NCBI GenBank assembly: GCA_017408625.1
Contig: JAFQUG010000326.1
Coordinates: forward strand, 1-18,022
Direction of reading: 5' to 3'
Source of the DNA: Clostridia bacterium
GTDB taxonomy: Bacteria > Bacillota_A > Clostridia > Oscillospirales > CAG-272
Length of the DNA stretch: 18,022 bases
Shown one piece after another: positions 15,149 through 18,022 of this stretch (its first letter is position 1; every line of letters starts with the position of its first letter). The translations under genes were made by a program, and so were the position numbers. The notes under the pieces were generated by a model, which ran no database searches, was not told where the DNA came from, and was given only the letters and a program-made list of their open reading frames with translations.

Positions 15149-15163
15149 CATGGAGTTATATTT

Positions 15164-17371
15164 ATGAACAGTGAATCCAAAAATCGCGCAAGAGAGCTGC
15201 TTGCACGGCTGACCTTAGAGGAAAAGCTTTATCAGCTGTCCGGTCAGATGCTGTTCGGTGTGGAATCCGATTACGAGCAGAAGCGCAACCATAAGGAAGG
15301 GAACAACCGCAATCCCGGTCATTTCATGCACGCTAAGAGAGAAAAGCCCGCTGCTCCTTCGGAGGTGGCTGAGCGTATCAACCGCGACGTGCGTCTGACC
15401 ATGGATGCGCATCCTCACGCCATTCCCCCCATCGAGCATGGCGAGGCACTGCACGGTGCGCAATGGGGCATGGCTACCTGTTTCCCGCAGCCCATCAGTA
15501 TGGCCTCCACCTTTGATGACGAGCTTGTCGCAAGGATTGCCGACGTGATCGGCAAGGAGTGCGCCGTGGTGGGTGTCCGCCAGGCACTGACCCCTGTGGT
15601 CAATATTGTGCGGGATTGCCGTTGGGGAAGAACCATCGAGACCTTTGGCGAGGACGTGCTGCTCTCCTCCAACATGGGCGTGGCCATGTGCCGCGGCTTG
15701 CAGAAGAATGGTGTCATCGCTACACCAAAGCATTTTGCAGATAACTATGCCGACGGTGGCCGCGATTCCAACTATTCGGATACCTCCGAGAGAACCATGC
15801 GAGAGGTATATCTCAAGCCGTTTGAGAAATGCTTCAAGCAGGGCGGTGCCATGTCGGTCATGGCGTCCTACAACTCCTGGGAGGGCGTTCCTTGCTCCTG
15901 CAGCGAGCGTCTGCTGACCGAGATCCTCCGTGACGAATGGGGATTTGACGGCTTTGTGGTCTCTGACTACTGGGGCGTTGAGGGCTTGTATGAGGCGCAT
16001 AAGCTGGTGGATGACTACTACAAAGCAGAGGCGCGCTGCCTCAAGGCGGGGCTGGATGTCAATCTCCCGCACAGCTGCTATGAAAAGCTGGTCAAGGCCC
16101 TGGAGAAGGGGGAGATCACCGAGGCTGACGTGGATCGCGCGGTCCTATGCGTGCTGACTGCCAAGTTTGACATTGGCTTGATGGATGCGCCCTTTGCTGA
16201 CCCGGAGGCTGCCGATGCGCTGGTGCGCTGTGACGCTCATAAACAGCTGGCGCTGGAGGCCGCACGCCGCTCCATCGTCCTTTTGAAAAATAACAACGTG
16301 CTCCCGCTGGACCGTAAACAGATCAAAACCCTGGCCGTTTTCGGTGCCAGTGCCAATGAGCTTCCCGTGGGCAAGAACTATTCGGGACCCTTCCAGCGCT
16401 TGTGGGAGGCCGAGGATGCCAAGACGCCGTTGCAGTATCTGTCCGAATACTTAGGCGACTCTGTGAAGGTGATCTTTGCAGAGGATGATAAAATTGAGGA
16501 GATCGCCTCTGCGTGTGATGCGGCCATCTACTTCACCACCGTGGTGGAGGGCGAGGGTATGGATCGCTCGGATATCCGTCTGCCCGCGTATACAAAAAAG
16601 AAGCAGGCGGACGAATCCGCCATCATCGTCGGAAAATTTGAGATTGAGGTCAAGACCAATCAGGAGGAAAGCATTCGTCGCATGAGTGCTTGCAATGCAA
16701 ACTCCATTGTCATGCTGCTCAACGGTGCCCCTGTGGATATGAGTGCGTGGGTGGATGGCTGCGGAGCGGTTCTGGAAGCCTGGTATCCCGGTGAGCAGGG
16801 TGCGCAGGCGATGACTGAGATTCTGTTCGGTGAGGTCAACCCCAGCGCTAAGCTTCCCATCACTTTCCCCCGCAGCGTTGGCCAGCTCCCCCTGTTTTAT
16901 TGCGCAAAGCCCTCGGGACGCGGTCACGGCTATGTGGAAAACGACGGCTCTCCGCTGTATCCGTTCGGATATGGCTTGAGTTATACGATATTTGCTCTGG
17001 AAAACGTGACTTGCAATACCAAGGGAGAGGGCCTGCAGATCTCATTGGATCTGCACAATACGGGAGATCGCGACGGCGCAGAGGTCATTCAGATCTACCT
17101 GTCGGGTCGCAACTGTGACGTGGTGATGCCCACAAAGGAGCTCAAGGCATACAAGCGCGTGGAGGCGGCGGCAGGAAAGCGTGTGACTGTGACCCTGGAG
17201 GTGCCCGCCGAGGCATTCTGCTATTACGATCGCGGGATGACGTACGGGATGCATAACGGCGACTACACGGTGTCGGTTGCAACCTCCGGCACAGATGTTC
17301 ATCAATCGTTTGAGGTAAGCGTGAGAGAAGGGAAGGTGCTTTTGGCATATGGATACGATCAAAATCAATAA
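15164..17371 (+). CDS. Glycoside hydrolase family 3 (beta-glucosidase/beta-xylosidase type)
   Basis: Retaining exo-beta-glycosidase; substrate not readable from sequence (glucoside, xyloside or N-acetylglucosaminide). 735 residues. TIM-barrel domain: EHGEALHG (91-98), TPVVNIVRDCRWGRTIETFGED (143-164), PKHF (188-191), SVMASYN, and GFVVSDYWG (263-271) with D268 as the catalytic nucleophile. The alpha/beta sandwich domain starts at RRSIVLLKNNNVLPLD; in it VVEGEGMDRSDIRLP (460-474) carries E464, the candidate acid/base. PFGYGLSYTIF leads to a C-terminal fibronectin III-like domain (about 635-725: DLHNTGDRDGAEVIQIYLS, KELKAYKRV). No PA14 insertion and no signal peptide, so cytosolic. Start at 15164 with GGAG eight bases upstream. 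Follows the mannosidase in the same operon; the last 23 bases overlap the phosphodiesterase gene. Confidence 0.95.
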   Translation: MNSESKNRARELLARLTLEEKLYQLSGQMLFGVESDYEQKRNHKEGNNRNPGHFMHAKREKPAAPSEVAERINRDVRLTMDAHPHAIPPIEHGEALHGAQWGMATCFPQPISMASTFDDELVARIADVIGKECAVVGVRQALTPVVNIVRDCRWGRTIETFGEDVLLSSNMGVAMCRGLQKNGVIATPKHFADNYADGGRDSNYSDTSERTMREVYLKPFEKCFKQGGAMSVMASYNSWEGVPCSCSERLLTEILRDEWGFDGFVVSDYWGVEGLYEAHKLVDDYYKAEARCLKAGLDVNLPHSCYEKLVKALEKGEITEADVDRAVLCVLTAKFDIGLMDAPFADPEAADALVRCDAHKQLALEAARRSIVLLKNNNVLPLDRKQIKTLAVFGASANELPVGKNYSGPFQRLWEAEDAKTPLQYLSEYLGDSVKVIFAEDDKIEEIASACDAAIYFTTVVEGEGMDRSDIRLPAYTKKKQADESAIIVGKFEIEVKTNQEESIRRMSACNANSIVMLLNGAPVDMSAWVDGCGAVLEAWYPGEQGAQAMTEILFGEVNPSAKLPITFPRSVGQLPLFYCAKPSGRGHGYVENDGSPLYPFGYGLSYTIFALENVTCNTKGEGLQISLDLHNTGDRDGAEVIQIYLSGRNCDVVMPTKELKAYKRVEAAAGKRVTVTLEVPAEAFCYYDRGMTYGMHNGDYTVSVATSGTDVHQSFEVSVREGKVLLAYGYDQNQ

Positions 17372-18022
17372 GAAAAATACCAAAATGGTCGCGCATGCGG
17401 GCTTGTTCGGGATGGAAACAGCCAATACCAACGCGGGCTTTATCGCGGCGGGAAACCGCTCTTACTGGGGCGTGGAATGTGATGTGCGCGTGGCAAAGGA
17501 CGGTCTTGTGGTCATGCATAACGACTCAACCGAGGGCTTTGCTCCCACGACCATGATCATGTCCGAGAGCACGGTCGAGCAAATTCAGGCCGTGGTGCTG
17601 TATGACAGACCCTTTTTCCACACCATGGAGGATTACGGTCTGACGCCCGGCATGAAGGCGCCGCGCTCCGACCTGCGTATCCCCACGCTGCAGGAGTATA
17701 TCCGCATCTGCAAAGGATACGGCAAGGTGTGCGTGACCGAGCTCAAGCACGCCATGACGCCCGAGACCATCGCACAGGTGGTGGAGTGCTTCAGAGAGCA
17801 GGATTACCTTGACAAGGTGGTCTTTATCTCGTTTTATTGGGAAAACCTGGTCGAGATCCGCAAGCATCTGCCCGACTGCCCCGTGCAGTTTCTGACCGAT
17901 CAGGGAGTCACCTTTGTCTCCGAGACGGATACGGAGGTGGTGGCCCAGCTCATCGATTATTACTACGAGGGCGACCTGCTTCAGGCGGTGGAAAAGGTGC
18001 TCCACCGCATTGAGGGGGCCTA
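17349..18022 (+). CDS. Glycerophosphodiester phosphodiesterase, C-terminus cut by window edge
   Basis: Predicted to hydrolyse glycerophosphodiesters to an alcohol and sn-glycerol 3-phosphate (GDPD fold, metal-dependent). 224 residues are visible; the family is usually about 240-260, so the last helix or so is missing. Seen: VAHAG with catalytic H16 but Ala17 where most members have Arg (HRG), GVECDVRVAKDGLVVMHND with E43, D45 and H57 in the expected metal/catalytic positions, RIPTLQEYIRIC, and VTELKH, matching the usual acidic EIK strand. No signal peptide. The start ATG at 17349 overlaps the GH3 stop by 23 bases; the nearest purine-rich site, AGGGAAGG (17329-17336), is 12 bases upstream, a long spacing, so translation is probably coupled. 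An internal ATG at 17385, four residues before His16, is possible. Third gene of the mannosidase operon. Confidence 0.88.
   Translation, partial: MDTIKINKKNTKMVAHAGLFGMETANTNAGFIAAGNRSYWGVECDVRVAKDGLVVMHNDSTEGFAPTTMIMSESTVEQIQAVVLYDRPFFHTMEDYGLTPGMKAPRSDLRIPTLQEYIRICKGYGKVCVTELKHAMTPETIAQVVECFREQDYLDKVVFISFYWENLVEIRKHLPDCPVQFLTDQGVTFVSETDTEVVAQLIDYYYEGDLLQAVEKVLHRIEGA

Noticed and set aside
1..18022. Mobile element, phage, CRISPR, toxin-antitoxin or defence genes; tRNA or rRNA genes
   Set aside because: No transposase, integrase, Cas or nuclease motifs, no repeat-spacer pattern, no terminal inverted repeats and no tRNA-like clover-leaf were seen; all long frames are accounted for by metabolic, envelope or regulatory genes.

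Overview
The window holds ten complete genes and two that run off the ends. It looks like a piece of a low-to-mid GC Firmicutes (Clostridia-type, probably gut-associated) chromosome. The reasons are the strong GGAGG-type ribosome binding sites on nearly every gene, consensus -35/-10 promoters, a class II xylose isomerase of the clostridial type, a cytosolic PepO-like peptidase, and secreted proteins ending in a membrane segment plus a lysine cluster. The taxonomic call is inference; no rRNA or other marker gene is present.

Layout. (1) Positions 1-1793, minus strand: an M13-family zinc endopeptidase (PepO-like), cut off at its C-terminus by the window edge. (2) A 413-base divergent intergenic region with promoter elements for both flanking genes and one possible 36-residue ORF. 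(3) Positions 2207-5814, plus strand: xylA (xylose isomerase), xylB (xylulokinase) and an AraC-family regulator, i.e. a D-xylose utilisation unit. (4) A bidirectional terminator at about 5832-5878 separates this from (5) a minus-strand operon read from 9269 down to 5886: a YgjV-family membrane protein, a GNAT-like acyltransferase-domain protein, an alkaline-phosphatase-superfamily phosphodiesterase and a secreted SGNH/GDSL hydrolase. These four genes are spaced -4, 14 and 14 bases apart and share a near-consensus promoter at 9302-9330. (6) Divergent from it, a strongly expressed-looking secreted LamG-like protein (9516-11105) with its own near-consensus promoter and a strong terminator. (7) Positions 11301 to the end, plus strand: a large GH38 alpha-mannosidase with a C-terminal F5/8-type (CBM32-like) domain, a GH3 glycosidase and a glycerophosphodiester phosphodiesterase, with a promoter whose -35 region lies inside a perfect 8-bp-arm palindrome.

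How they fit together: the region is a carbohydrate-use neighbourhood. XylA/XylB feed xylose into the pentose phosphate pathway, probably under the adjacent AraC-type regulator. GH38 and GH3 have no signal peptides and would finish degradation of imported oligosaccharides in the cytoplasm. No sugar transporter is visible. The YgjV/acyltransferase/phosphodiesterase/SGNH operon has no obvious pathway and is the least explained part. Its SGNH enzyme and the neighbouring LamG-like protein share the same kind of C-terminal tail: a Cys next to a hydrophobic stretch and a KKK end. This suggests a common surface-anchoring route and is the most interesting thing seen here. I did not see a phage, transposon, CRISPR array, toxin-antitoxin or defence system.
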